Origin: Rhypophila decipiens
Lineage: Eukaryota > Ascomycota > Sordariomycetes > Sordariales > Naviculisporaceae
Assembly: GCA_033297075.1 (NCBI GenBank)
Contig: MU858070.1
Location: 248,001-312,000 of the forward strand
DNA length: 64,000 nt
Reading direction: 5' to 3'
Below, in pieces: positions 11,715 through 22,361 of the stretch. A program made the translations under genes and the position numbers. Within the stretch, counting starts at the first letter, position 1. Each line of letters begins with the position of its first letter. The notes below the pieces were generated by a model, which was given only the letters and a program-made list of their open reading frames with translations, made no database searches and was not told the DNA's origin.

Positions 11715-13897
11715 CTACATTATCACACAACAACCACAGCAGTCGTCGTTGGACGCTGGTTGGTAGTCATACTGACCTTGATAGTCTCGATGGTCCCGTT
11801 CTCGATCGTCTTCGTCTTCGTCGTCATCGTCTTCGTCGTCATCGTCATCGTCATCGTCATCTTCGTCATCGTCATCGTCATCGTCATCTTCGTCTTCGTC
11901 GACATCGTCTTCGTCGTCTTGATGGTCTCCATATCCATCATCCTGGTCTGTATAGTCCCGTTCTCGACCATCTTCTTCGTCGTCCCGATGGTCTCCATAT
12001 CCATCATCCTGGTCTGGATAGCCCGGTTCTTGGTCATCTTCTGCGACTCGATGGCATTGTTCTCCGTAGTCCTTTCGGTAATCCTCTTGGTAGTCCTCTT
12101 GGTAGTTCTCTTGGTAGTTCTCTTGGTAGTTCTCTTGTGAGTCCTGTTCGTAGTCCTCTTCTCCGTCATCTTCGTCATCTCGATGGTCTCCATATCCATC
12201 GTCCTGATCTCCGTAGTCCCCTTCTCCATCATCTTCCGTGCGATCGTCCAAGGATCGATCATCATAATCCCCATGACGCTGCTCTCCATAACCTTGGCCT
12301 CGGTTGTCCGAGTAGTAATCATCCTGATCTCGAGGCTCATAGCCTTGAAGCTCATATTCTTCATGATCCTGATCTCGAAGATCATATTCTTGACGCTCCC
12401 GGTCTCGAAGGTCTCGGTCTTCATGATCAAACTTTTCGCGCTCTCGGTCCAAGAGCTCCCGGTCTTCACGTTTATATTTTTCACGCTCCCGGTCTCGAAG
12501 CTCTTGATCTGCACGCTCCCGGTATCGGCGCTCCTTGTCTCGAAGCTCTAGATATCGATGTTCCTGTTCTCGACTCTTGTGGTCTTTGCGCTCCAGGTAT
12601 CGAAGCTCCTTTTCCCGATCCTTGTGGTCTTGATGCTCTTGGGCTCGAAGCTTTTGTACCTGACTCCTGTGGTCTTGAAGCTCTTGAGCTCGAAGCTTCT
12701 CTTCTCGATGCTTGTGGTCTCAAATCTCCTGTTCCCGACTCTCGTGGTCTTGAACCCCTCGAGCTCGAGCCTTTTGTTCCCGAAACTTGTGGTCTTGACG
12801 CTCCAGAGCTCGAGACTTTTGTTCTCGGAACCTTAGGTCTTGAAGCTCCCGAGGTCGAAGCTTTGGTTCCCGAAACCTTTGGTCTTGAAGTCCTCGAGCT
12901 CGACTCGGAAGCATTGGTTCTCGAAACCTACGGTCTTGACGCTCGTGGTCTCGACGGCCCCGATGTTGATCGTTTGGATGCCGATCCTGGCCATTCCGTT
13001 GTCTGCCAAGGTTCGTGTTGTCTATTGCATAACCAGCCCGGTTAGAACTCATGACCATGTGCGGTCTCTCAACTCTTTGGAACGGACGGACGAATATGTG
13101 ACCACATGCTCAAGAGTTACTTACGCTGTTGACAGGGCCGCCCAGCTCCAAGTTTGAGCTGATTACAATCACGATGCGGGCATTTGTCTGTAAATCCATC
13201 AAGTTGAGTCGCAAGTCAGTTAGCCTTCAAGGGACAATCGTCATGTCCTCCTTTGTGGCAAGGTGATTGGCACTTACGAGTACGGCAAAACCGGAATAGA
13301 GCCGGAGAGTGAGGCCTGCGCTCTTTGGGGCTCGTGCAATTGCGGTATTCGCATTTGTCTTCAGACCGTATCATGTTGATCAGGTGGTTAGTGTGAAATC
13401 GTTTACTCGTCTGCCTTCGTTCATACCAGTATGGGTAGCCAGAAGATGGAATAAACTCACGTGCTGGGTACCAATTGCATGGGCCTCTTTCTGGTCTGTA
13501 TTGTTTTTGACGGCAATTCTCCCACATACATCTGTCTAATCAAGCAAGCCGCAGATACAATGTTAGACAAAGGTAATATGACCTGCCTAGACAAGGCCCT
13601 TCGAGAAGGAATGACCAGGCGGGACATACGCTCTTCACACGCCATTGCTGAATCAAAGGCAGTCGGGTTAAGGCACCGCTTTGGAGGTTGAACGCTAGGA
13701 TCATGCCTAGTACACCAATCTAAGGTATGAGGAGCGGTCAGTCAGTTCGAATACAACAGAAAGGAAATGACTTTGGTTCGAATAATTGCTCATCCTTGTC
13801 ATTTTGGCATCGACTTACGGCTATCACAGTATTTGCTGGTACCCATGGGGAAGTTCTCACAGGCTGTGCGTCCTCGAAACGCGCAAGTGCGTCTCAT
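11715..13897 (-). pseudogene. Cys/His-module protein with charged tail and CaaX end; one in-frame TGA
   Basis: Family not recognised. Six exons chain in constant phase 1: 13819..13897, 13630..13719, 13461..13535, 13278..13358, 13125..13187 and 11715..13021. Each of the first five encodes one Cys/His module, mostly C-x4-C-x10/16-C-x2-H, and each splice rebuilds the closing His (C|AC or C|AT). Exon 6 encodes Arg/Glu/Gln/His repeats of the type FREQKARA..LQDHK, then Asp/Glu/Tyr-rich repeats with long Asp runs, ending NDDCCGCCVIM. CVIM is a good farnesylation box, and the nearby cysteines could be palmitoylated. One TGA (12720..12722) interrupts exon 6 after 229 residues, yet the same frame stays open to the CaaX end (564 residues if read through). 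It could be a real short gene ending at the TGA, or a recently broken long gene. Confidence 0.6.
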
Positions 13898-14822
13898 ACT
13901 TGGCGTTGACTTGCTATGGTGAGGGCGTTGATTAGGCATCTTGAACTTGCCACAACCTGGATATGTTTAAAAGTTCGGATCAAGAGTTTTGGCGGGAAGA
14001 GAGTGAAGAGGAGAGTGGAACTTGACAGACGCGAGGGGGTAGTAGGACTAGATATCTCCAACAGGCAAACCCGAGCAGGGGGCCGTAAACAAACAAGCCC
14101 ACAGAAAGTTCTAATCTTTTAAGCTGTGGACCGTGGCACAACACTGGTGTTATCACAGGTTGGGCTTTTGAGGTCCTGAACTCAAGCCCCCCGCCGCGGA
14201 ATGAGGAACTCTCTTCGTACATATTGGCCGGTTGCGTTGGACTTGGATTCAAGGTGTGTCAAGAAACCGAGCGTTTCCACTCACTCCCTCAAGACTGTAC
14301 CACCATGTTGAAGTTCCCTTTTGCTACGATGGACATGTCATGTCACGATGAAGGTATGAGCCTTTGTCTTCCACATCCCGTTCGATCATCCCTTCCTGCC
14401 CATCTAGATGCCGATATTGCCGTATATGGAACTGGAAACAGAGAAGGGGACATAATTCTGCATCAGTCAAGTCGAATTGTAACCAACTCAAGTGATGTGT
14501 CGAGCTTGAGGGATACCACATAAATGTGTGGACATGGCTAGATGCGGTATCGTTACCAAAGAGTTCGCTTCCCAAGATGAATCACCCATGTATTATTATT
14601 GGCCCTGACTAGGAGTAAAATAAACACCGAGATAATGAGAAACGAGGTGTGCAAAATCCAAGACGTTAAGCAGCATAATAAGACTAAAAGATAAACATGG
14701 GGGCTTTCAGACAAGTAACAAGCCTCCTCGCATGCCAGCATGCCAGAAATCCAGCTCTAGCTCGAGGGATGAGCTAGACGCTTTCCCGCTACAGTTTTTA
14801 CACAGCAGCTAGAAGACCCTGC

Positions 14823-15877
14823 CTATTCCCGGTATGATCGATCCGAAGGCGAAGCTGAATCGTCTCGACGACGCCGGTGCGAATGGCCGTGGCGTCTATC
14901 ACTCGAGTAGTGACCCCGACGGTGACCTTTCCGGTTCTGGTCCGGTTACTTGTCTGTTCACATGGTCAGTAAGTCAGCCAGTCACAATCAGCCATGCCAC
15001 GACCGGCTATGGGTCTGTTTTGTCTTGGGTGTTGGACAAGAAATGACACCCACGTTTACCACAGTCCTCTCCAAATTCGCTGGGGTTATCGCAATCGATA
15101 TGTGGACATCTGTCTTTGAGCCCGGTTATTGGGCAATAGGTGTCAGTTGACTATGGACACATAAACACAAAAGTTTCATGTCCACACTTGTGGGCAGAGT
15201 GTAGGCAGACTTACGAAAGCGACAGTGGCGTAGTAGAGATTGGTCCTCTGTGGACCTGGCCGCTTTACGAGTTATGCAGTGTGGCACTTCGCATTTGTCT
15301 AGATGCGTGTAATGGTTTGCTCAAGCAGTCAGTACATATGCACATCATCTCTCCCTGGCCTACCGGTCTGGATAGCCAGGCAGAAATGCCAGCTGGATAT
15401 ACTTACGCGTGGAGCAGTAATGGGAAAATAGCTTCCAGTCTTTTAGATATACCTTGCTGAGTGGGCATTCATTCCATAAACAATTGTCTAGAGGATCGGA
15501 GCAGCAGGTAAAATGTTAGCAACAGGCCATGAACAATAAAAGTAAACAAATATCCGGGAAACGTACGCTCTTCACACGACTTGGCATTATCAAAGGCAAC
15601 CGCTCCGATACACCGCCTCCAAGTATCAGCCCGGGAATCCCATGCGAGTTAAGTGCAAGCATCTATGTTTGACAGCGCAGCGGTTAGCCTGTGTGGGCTC
15701 AAAGGCCAAGATCGGTTGGTATTCTTTCACGTTCACAGTCCACTTACGGAGTTCGCAGAACAAGCTGCCTTTCCCGCGGTAATTCTCGCAGGCCGTTTCT
15801 CCGGGATAGTAAAATTGGCGTCTCAACGGCGCTTTTGATCCATCACTATGGTGGTGACGGTCACGGTGACGACCCAT
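14823..15877 (-). pseudogene. Tandem paralog of the Cys/His-module gene with two in-frame TAA codons
   Basis: Exons 15748..15877, 15567..15662, 15407..15487, 15215..15298, 15054..15113 and 14823..14953 have the same phase-1 design as the copy at 11.7-13.9 kb. They encode modules such as KCEVPHC...LLRHCRFH and RCPHIDC...EDCGKH. Exon 2 aligns with its counterpart (AFD.A...CEEH) but carries TAA at 15649..15651. Exon 6 has TAA at 14946..14948 right after its acceptor, followed by an open Arg/His/Ser-rich stretch to a TAG at 14823. The long acidic tail and CaaX box of the first copy are absent. The summed exon lengths are a multiple of three, which supports the model. The exon-5 donor, GTGGGT, is non-consensus. 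The second TAA might be the true stop; the first makes this copy probably non-functional. Confidence 0.55.
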
Positions 15878-16204
15878 TTTGCGTATAGCAGCTAAGCGGA
15901 TGGAAATGTTTATGGGAAGAGTGCGAAAGAGATGTCGAGGGGAAAATTGGACTATAACAATCTCACAGAAGAGGGGCTCCCAAACAGAGAAGCCCGCGGA
16001 AGGTTCCTGTGCAGCTGTGGACCGTGGCACGACGCTGGTGGTATTGCAGGTTGAGGTCAAGAGACCCAGGCAGGCCATTCACAGCCCAGACAGCCACCGA
16101 ATTTGACGTCTCACAATGCCACAACCCGTCAGACCCTGCCGTGATGGAAATTGGAAGCCGAAGCCCAGGCTCTCCAGAATGTCACACCATCAATCTGGTA
16201 CTCA

Positions 16205-17251
16205 TCACAAAGTGATAACCACCTTCCTCGCACTCACGCCCTCTTTCTGCCTATCCAGCCCCTTCTGAATATCCTCCAGCCCATGCCCAACAACCAGCTG
16301 CTCCGGCAAAGGGCGTAGCCTCCCATCCTCCAACGCACGAGGGACATAATCCTCCCAAACAGCCCTCCCAATTTCCGGCTCCTGGACCTCGATATTCGCG
16401 GCCGAGAACCGCCTAGCTTCAACTCCTTCACCCAAATCATCCGGCGCAGCCCCGACACTGGCAATCCTGCCACCACCAAGAGCTTTCAAGACCTCTGCAG
16501 TCTGGCGCACAGTACTATCCGTCCCAATAGAATCATACGCGCCGACAACCTTCCTCCCCTTCAAGACCTTGATCAACTTATCCACAACATCCTCATCATG
16601 ATAATCAACCACCTCAACAGCCCCCAGCCCCTTGACATACCCAAAGTTCCCCTCCGAAGCCGTAGCAACAACCTCGTACCCAGCAACCGTAGCAAGCTGA
16701 ACAACCGAGCTCCCCACCGAAGACGACCCTCCCCACAACAATACCGTCCCCTTATTTCCACTCCCCCACTTCAACCCATCAAGACTCAGTCCCAGCGTAG
16801 CCCCCCAAAACAGCCCCGCAACAGCAGTAGACACCGACACCGGCAAGACAACCCCCTCCTCAAAGCTGATACCCCCCGGCAACACAGAAACCGCCGTATT
16901 CCCTCTAACCACCACAACCCTCTGAAACGAACTATACCCCCACCCATGACTGAACCCCAGCGCATGGGCAATAACCCTCTGCCCGACCTCAAACTTGCTC
17001 CCGACAGCTTCCCCCACATGGATGACCTCGCCCGCGACATCAGCTCCCAATATCGCAGGGTACGGGATTGGAAACAGGGCATCCCCGCTGCTCTGGATCT
17101 TCCAGTCTACCGGGTTGATGGCTACCGCTTTTGCGCGAATGATTATGTCATCCGGTTGGAGGGCTGATATCTCGGGAAAGGGAGCGTCCGAGATGGTAAG
17201 AGGTGATGCTTTTTCGGTGGTGAGCCATGCTGCGCTGTTGTAGAGCTTCAT
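16205..17251 (-). CDS. Medium-chain dehydrogenase/reductase (zinc-free enoyl-reductase type)
   Basis: Single exon, 348 aa. The N-terminal GroES-like part has AVAINPVDWKIQ and ILGADVAGEVIHVGEAVGS. The Rossmann part (about residues 155-290) has the nucleotide-binding motif LLWGGSSSVGSSVVQLA. The structural-zinc cysteine cluster of alcohol dehydrogenases is missing. This pattern is shared with fungal trans-acting enoyl reductases (LovC/ToxD type) and quinone-oxidoreductase-like enzymes, so it is probably an NADPH-dependent reductase of unknown substrate. No polyketide synthase gene lies in the window, so a role in secondary metabolism cannot be argued from its neighbours. Confidence 0.85.
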   Translation of the reverse strand: MKLYNSAAWLTTEKASPLTISDAPFPEISALQPDDIIIRAKAVAINPVDWKIQSSGDALFPIPYPAILGADVAGEVIHVGEAVGSKFEVGQRVIAHALGFSHGWGYSSFQRVVVVRGNTAVSVLPGGISFEEGVVLPVSVSTAVAGLFWGATLGLSLDGLKWGSGNKGTVLLWGGSSSVGSSVVQLATVAGYEVVATASEGNFGYVKGLGAVEVVDYHDEDVVDKLIKVLKGRKVVGAYDSIGTDSTVRQTAEVLKALGGGRIASVGAAPDDLGEGVEARRFSAANIEVQEPEIGRAVWEDYVPRALEDGRLRPLPEQLVVGHGLEDIQKGLDRQKEGVSARKVVITL

Positions 17252-17539
17252 TGTCTTTTATGAACTCTTTTGTTTCAAGATGCGTGAGGGGTAGGTTGAT
17301 TTAGTGTGGTGAGGCTGACGAGGAGGATCTGGGTGAGACGTGCAGACACTGAGGTTGAGAACAAGTGAATGGAAGAACCAGAAATCTTATAAGTTATGAG
17401 GAAAGTGGTATAAAGGACCTCAAGAATCCTGCGTGTTGATGATGATGCAATCTTTATCAAGGAATTTGTAATAGATATTAAATTCGGGTTGATATATAAC
17501 GAGGATTGGTAATCACGAGTTGGAATCAGTGAATCACGC

Positions 17540-18160
17540 AATCCCCGTGTTTCTCGGTGTTATCGGTGCGAGGTTCACAACACCGGAATCTGCATAACCG
17601 GCGTTTTACCGCATCTAGCCCCTTAACGTTATAGTATACCATGTGATAACTACCCCCGTAGGGGCCTCCCTGCCAAATTCGAAAGGCCTTGGTAAATTGT
17701 ACAATAAAGTCCTAATAAGCCACGTAAATACGTTATTTGTGAAAGAAATATACATTAACGAAGTCACCTATAGGCCTAGCAACCTTGTCGGACTAAGTAT
17801 ATTAACTTGACTATTTATTATAGAATTCTAGACCCTATTTGCCTTTATACTTAATTAGGCTTAAGCATGTACCAAAGACGAGTAAGGCGGACTATAAGGA
17901 CTAAAACAACTACATTAACTAAAAAGAAGGTATCGTCATAGTCATAGTGGTTGGCTAGGCCCTTGGGCCTGGCCGTAATAGTCGTCGTAAGGTCAAAACA
18001 TGAGCTTGGGGGTAACTTGTTGAATTCCTCCCGAGTCTAACAAAAAGAGTGTGTTAAGGAGTGAAAGACCTCTGAGGTCCTCGCTCCTCCTGACTCAACT
18101 AAAACAACGAAAGAAATCCAGTTGTAGGGCGTACCCCCCTGCCCTACTTCATTACCTTGT
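17540..18160. other. AT-rich gene-free block
   Basis: Base composition changes sharply to A/T with many TA and TTA steps (for example around 17730-17930), and no sensible reading frame is present. It looks like decayed repeat DNA, possibly after repeat-induced point mutation. No terminal repeats or transposase remnants could be recognised. Confidence 0.4.
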
Positions 18161-18164
18161 TCAA

Positions 18165-18989
18165 CTACCGAAATATAGACCCTTGCCCATAGTGATCACC
18201 GTATTGCACTCTAGCCTTGCCAGATGCCTCGTTCTTCTCGTACTTACTCCCAGCAGTCCCAGCAACCGGCGCACCCCCTTCATATTCGTCCCCGTATCTC
18301 ACCTGCACCTCGTCTTTGGCGATATTCCCCACAAACTGGTGCTTAACTTGACTCGCCAAGGCCTGCGCAATGGCTTCCCGGAGAAGTTCGTCTTCGCCCT
18401 GATTCGCGTCCTGCAAGAGAACGACACCTCTATCAGCCTGCAGCTCTTCTGCCTCTTGGACGCTGAGCTCCCGCTGCTGCTCCTCGACCGCTGGAAACAT
18501 GTCGACGAGGTCTCTGACCAGAGGCTCGAGATCTTCGATCAGGCGAGTGAAATATTTCGCTTCGTGGAGCACCCATGAGACCTTCTTCGCAAAGCTGCTC
18601 CGGTTCTGGCGTTTGAGCGCCAGATTCTTCATCTTCAGGTGGATTGACTCAAAGTCTTTGTCGAGATCTGCCATACCAGCGCCGTCGTCCGAGGCCTTGA
18701 ACTTTTTAGAGCTCTTCTCCGTCGCTTCGAAAAGCTCGATGATCTGGCCTAGAACCTCCTTCACCTTGACGATCTCGTCGTCGGACTGAACGGAGACGCC
18801 ATAATCCGAGTCATTCACGGCGCTGGCCCATCGGGAGAGCCGGAGCTTGAGAAGGTCGAGCCGCAGAACTGCCGTCTGATAGTCTCTGCCGAACTGGCGG
18901 CCGAGCTGGATGTATTCGAAACAGTCGACGCAGGTGGTAAACAGGCTGGCAAGGCTCACACCGCCGATGACGAGACCGGCGACCTCCAT
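18165..18989 (-). CDS. HeLo-domain protein with C-terminal HET-s-type amyloid repeats
   Basis: Single exon, 274 aa. The start MEVAGLVIGGVSLASLFTTC, continuing CVDCFEYIQLGRQFGRDYQT, is the classic HeLo N-terminus of HET-s/HET-S. In HET-S this helical domain becomes membrane-active and kills the cell when a C-terminal prion region folds into a beta-solenoid. Here the last 60 residues hold two pseudo-repeats, GNIAKDEVQVRYGDEY (about 220-238) and NEASGKARVQYGDHYGQG (about 252-270). They fit the HET-s-related amyloid motif, with an aromatic/basic segment joined by a short linker. The gene is transcribed away from the NLR at 20026, whose N-terminus carries the same motif; this is the het-S/nwd2 layout of Podospora. 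It is intact here and is predicted to act as an NLR-triggered cell-death effector at the membrane. Confidence 0.9.
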   Translation of the reverse strand: MEVAGLVIGGVSLASLFTTCVDCFEYIQLGRQFGRDYQTAVLRLDLLKLRLSRWASAVNDSDYGVSVQSDDEIVKVKEVLGQIIELFEATEKSSKKFKASDDGAGMADLDKDFESIHLKMKNLALKRQNRSSFAKKVSWVLHEAKYFTRLIEDLEPLVRDLVDMFPAVEEQQRELSVQEAEELQADRGVVLLQDANQGEDELLREAIAQALASQVKHQFVGNIAKDEVQVRYGDEYEGGAPVAGTAGSKYEKNEASGKARVQYGDHYGQGSIFR

Positions 18990-19419
18990 TTGAAACAGGT
19001 TAACCTCTTAGTTGGGGGTGGGTAAGTGTGTTGGCACGAGAGAGTATTTGACGCGGGGATTATATCACGCCAGTAGAAGTTGATAAGAATAAATGATCTA
19101 ATATTGAGTACTGAAGAAGGAAAAAGAGCACAAGAGAATGAAGTGAGCGAAGTGCTCAGTATTTATCTACACAAGGGCGTCCGAATGTATAGCTCACACC
19201 AAGAGCTTGGCACTCAGCATCACAGATTAGGTCCAGTATTTCCAGCTTGTACGGTTTCCGCTTGAAACTCATTTTCACGAAACCAGCAGAGAGGTGGCCG
19301 GATTCTGGCCGCCAGGCATGTATGGGGTGTGGTATGGTGCTACAGTTATACAGAAGCGTGCAACAATTCCTGCACCCTGCCTATAAAATCGGCCTTGAAC
19401 ACTACTACCAACTGGTTTT

Positions 19420-19850
19420 GACTGAATTTGACTGAACTGACTGGATTTAACTGGATTGACTAGGTTGACCGGATTCGACTGAACTAACTAGATTTGACTG
19501 GATTTAACTGAACTGACTGGACTAACTGGATTTAACTGGATTTAACTGAACAGACTAGATTTGACTGAACTGACTAGACTTAACTGGATTTGACTAAACT
19601 GACTAGACTAACTGGATTTAATTAAACTAACTGGATTTGACTGAACTGACTGGATTTGACTGGATTAACAGGATTTAACTGAACGGACTAGATTTGACTG
19701 AACGGACTAGATTTGACTGAACGGACTGGATTTGACCGAACTGACTGGATTCGACTGAACTGACTAGATTCGACTGAACTGACTGGACTAACTGGATTGA
19801 CTGGATTTGACTGAACTAACCGGGTTGACTAGATTCGATGTCTTGATCTC
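19420..19850. repeat. Degenerate minisatellite between the divergent effector and NLR genes
   Basis: About 430 bp are made almost wholly of variants of GACTGAACTGACTGGATTTG, a unit of 10-11 bp in alternating forms (GACTGAACTG, ACTAGATTTG, ACTGGATTTA, GACTGAACGG). It occupies much of the 1-kb divergent promoter region between 18989 and 20026. It is open in no frame over its length. Confidence 0.9.
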
Positions 19851-19926
19851 GATGTTGGTGGTAGTAGTGTGTACGGACGTTTTCATGGGCGGACTAACGA
19901 GTAGTGTTAGGTATTTACTTTACGTG

Positions 19927-19933
19927 TATAAAA
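19927..19933 (+). promoter_or_regulatory. TATA box of the HRAM-NLR gene
   Basis: TATAAAA lies about 95 bp upstream of the ATG at 20026, just past the minisatellite. A second TATAAAA lies near 19382-19388, on the effector side of the repeat. Confidence 0.45.
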
Positions 19934-20025
19934 TCCCGCATCTCCTCCGGGTATTGTGCCTGTCTACATATACCTACGCTCCTCGTTTTATCATCATTGA
20001 CCCGGAGCTTCATCTAACGACATTC

Positions 20026-22291
20026 ATGGATCCGACACTAGAACAGCGTACTGTGTTTTCCAACAACACACTCTCTGTCTCCGGTGATGACGTTCGTGTT
20101 CAGTACGGAAACAACTACAATTGTAAGAAGGCATGCTATTGGATGTTCCATCCGCATAACTAAACGATTTAGGGTCGGGACCAACGGAGCCCACCTGCAG
20201 TTGGCGGAACGTATCCAGATGGATTTTCGGCTCAGAACCCGTGTTTTCTCAGCGCACCTTCCAAGCCTCGTTACAACGACGACGAGTGGAGAAACACACC
20301 GGTCTATGGTTTCTCGATGGCGAAGCGTTTCTTGATTGGCAGGCACAACCACGCTCATTCTTGTGGCTACACGGCAAAAGTGAGAGAATATCCACTCACC
20401 GTGGCTCATGAGTCATGGCATCACATGATGACTAACTTTTTACGCAGCCGGATGCGGCAAAACCATGTTATGGTGTGTCAAGTCGTTGCACTTTTGCAAT
20501 CTAGTGAGCCTCAACTGACCTTTACCGAGTTCATTTGCCATTGATCGATTACACAACTCGGGATCTTCTAACCAAGCCTTGATCTACCATTTCTTCACGG
20601 TGACACACCAACGGTCTCAGACGAGTGATACTCTCGTTCGGACTCTTGTATACCAGCTCGCCGGACACAACGATGAAACACGAGCTCGCGCCACGGAGCT
20701 CTATAAGCAAGCAGGTGAAGACAACGAGCCCGCTGACTGCGATCAGTTGCGGTCCGTGTTTGAAGACTTGTCCAAGCTTATCACACAGGTCTACGTCGTT
20801 ATCGATTCTCTGGACGAGTGCATAGATCAAGATGAGACGTGTGCACTTCTTGAGGAGCTCTGCGCAAATGTTTCTGGCATCCGGATACTTGCTAGCAGCA
20901 ACACAACGCAAACCCGAGAGACAGAGGCCACCCTGAACAAGTTGAAGACGAGCAAGATATATGTTACCACCAGAGCAGTCAACGGTGATATAGAAGCCCA
21001 TATCCGAAAGATGGATCTGGCCGAGTGGGAGGAAACCCAGAAAGACAGCATCGTCCGCCATATAACGGCCGGCTCCGATGGCTCGTAAGTCTTGGTTGAC
21101 AACTTGGAGATCTTGAGCTGATGACGTGGTGCAGATTCCGATGGGCTGTTGGCCAATTGTTGGAGATCAAGAAATGCGACACCGAGCTCGAGCTCGACAA
21201 CGCCCTCAAATCGCTCCCCGAGAGCCTTACCGAAACTTACGAGCGGATACTCTCTGGTTTTACAACGGAATCGGACATTCAAAACCTGAAAATCCTGCTT
21301 TGCTGGCTCCTATACGCTGCCCGACCACTTTGAATTGAAGAACTACGACAAACCGTCGCTATTAACTGGCTGGACAAGCCATATTTTGACGAGAAGAAAC
21401 GGCTAAACCAGCGGCCGAGAATCTTCGATCAGTGTACCTTCCTTATCGCCATAGATGAAGACTCGGAAGAAAGTGACATGTTCGCTCTCGATGACGACGA
21501 GGCCGCTACTCACGAGCCGGGCGCAGGACCGACTTGGCACAAGGATGCGGTGCTTCGACTGGCACACTCGAGTGTTTTTCAATTTCTTCAGGAGACAGAG
21601 AAACTTTCTGCCCATGCTACAAGATTCTCTACGGCGCAGCCGGCAGGAGATCTAATGCTGGCCCAATCCTCTCTCGCATATATTTTGAGCTTGGATTCGA
21701 CCGAGCCACAAACACTCGCTACGGCCCCTCTATTCGACTACGCAATCCACAACTGGTATAGCCACGCACAAAAGGCAGGCCCCGGTAATACTGAGGTACT
21801 TGGAGCACTTATCCGAGAAGCCCTCGACACCAGATGGGACATATACCGGTTGGTGACCTACCCAAACCCGTCGACAAGATATAATCCTTGGGCACGCCCG
21901 CAGATGAATACACCAGACAATGCAGATCATGCCGGCCAAGGCAACAATCGGTGTGAAACCTGCCAGAAGCTGCAGTATTGTGAGCTTTGGAGACCCTCGG
22001 GGTTCAGACACGAAACTTATGACAGCCTTGTCATCTCGGCTCTTACCTATAAACTCTGCAAGATGATCCATCATTCACTCATTCAGTTTGCTCTGGCTCG
22101 ATACTGCCAGATACATGCAGAACGTACTCTATCCGAAGAAGATTCCGAGAGGCTTGGCCTCGTAGTCGATGAAGAAATTCGCCGAAATGCTGGCGGCGCC
22201 GAAGTTTGGCTCAAGGCTGAAACCGAGGATCCGTTCCTGTTGATTAGCTGTTACTGCTACTTTGGCCGTTTGCATCTGTTCACAAACCGAG
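20026..22291 (+). pseudogene. NLR: N-terminal HET-s-type amyloid motif, NACHT, degenerate repeats; one in-frame TGA
   Basis: Exons 20026..20122, 20173..20379, 20448..20472, 20530..21084 and 21135..22291 join in phase. Residues 12-32 (SNNTLSVSGDDVRVQYGNNY) are a HET-s-related amyloid motif like those in the effector at 18165. Then come the lead-in KHTGLWFLDGEAFLDWQ, a Walker A with GCGKT split across two introns, ALIYHFFTV, Walker B VYVVIDSLDEC, the sensor region, and the winged-helix segment LKSLPESLTETYERIL. At 21331..21333 (codon 361) TGA sits inside YAARPL-IEELRQ, where this family normally reads on. The same frame is then open for about 320 codons with weak repeat character. As written, the protein would lose its sensor part. 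An intron at 22292..22361 joins this frame in phase to the HET domain downstream. Confidence 0.8.
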
Positions 22292-22361
22292 GTATGTCTC
22301 AGAAATTCTTATTTCAGCTCCACTGGGTCCTAAAACTAACGCCGCACGCGAATCGACTAAG

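Noticed and set aside
11800..11905. Regular GTCATC-type repeats resembling a repeat array
   Set aside because: They are Asp codon runs (polyD) on the minus strand, not a CRISPR array; there are no spacers and the genome is eukaryotic.
12720..12722. Idea that an intron removes the TGA in the module gene tail
   Set aside because: The sequence on both sides continues the same in-frame repeat pattern and no suitable donor/acceptor pair surrounds the stop.
11399..13045. 548-codon plus-strand open frame rich in Leu/His/Arg
   Set aside because: It is the antisense shadow of low-complexity charged repeats in the Cys/His-module gene; the minus strand has splice-consistent exons, Cys/His modules and a CaaX end.
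18051..18578. 175-codon plus-strand frame opposite the HeLo gene
   Set aside because: Antisense of a confidently recognised HeLo/HET-s-type coding sequence.
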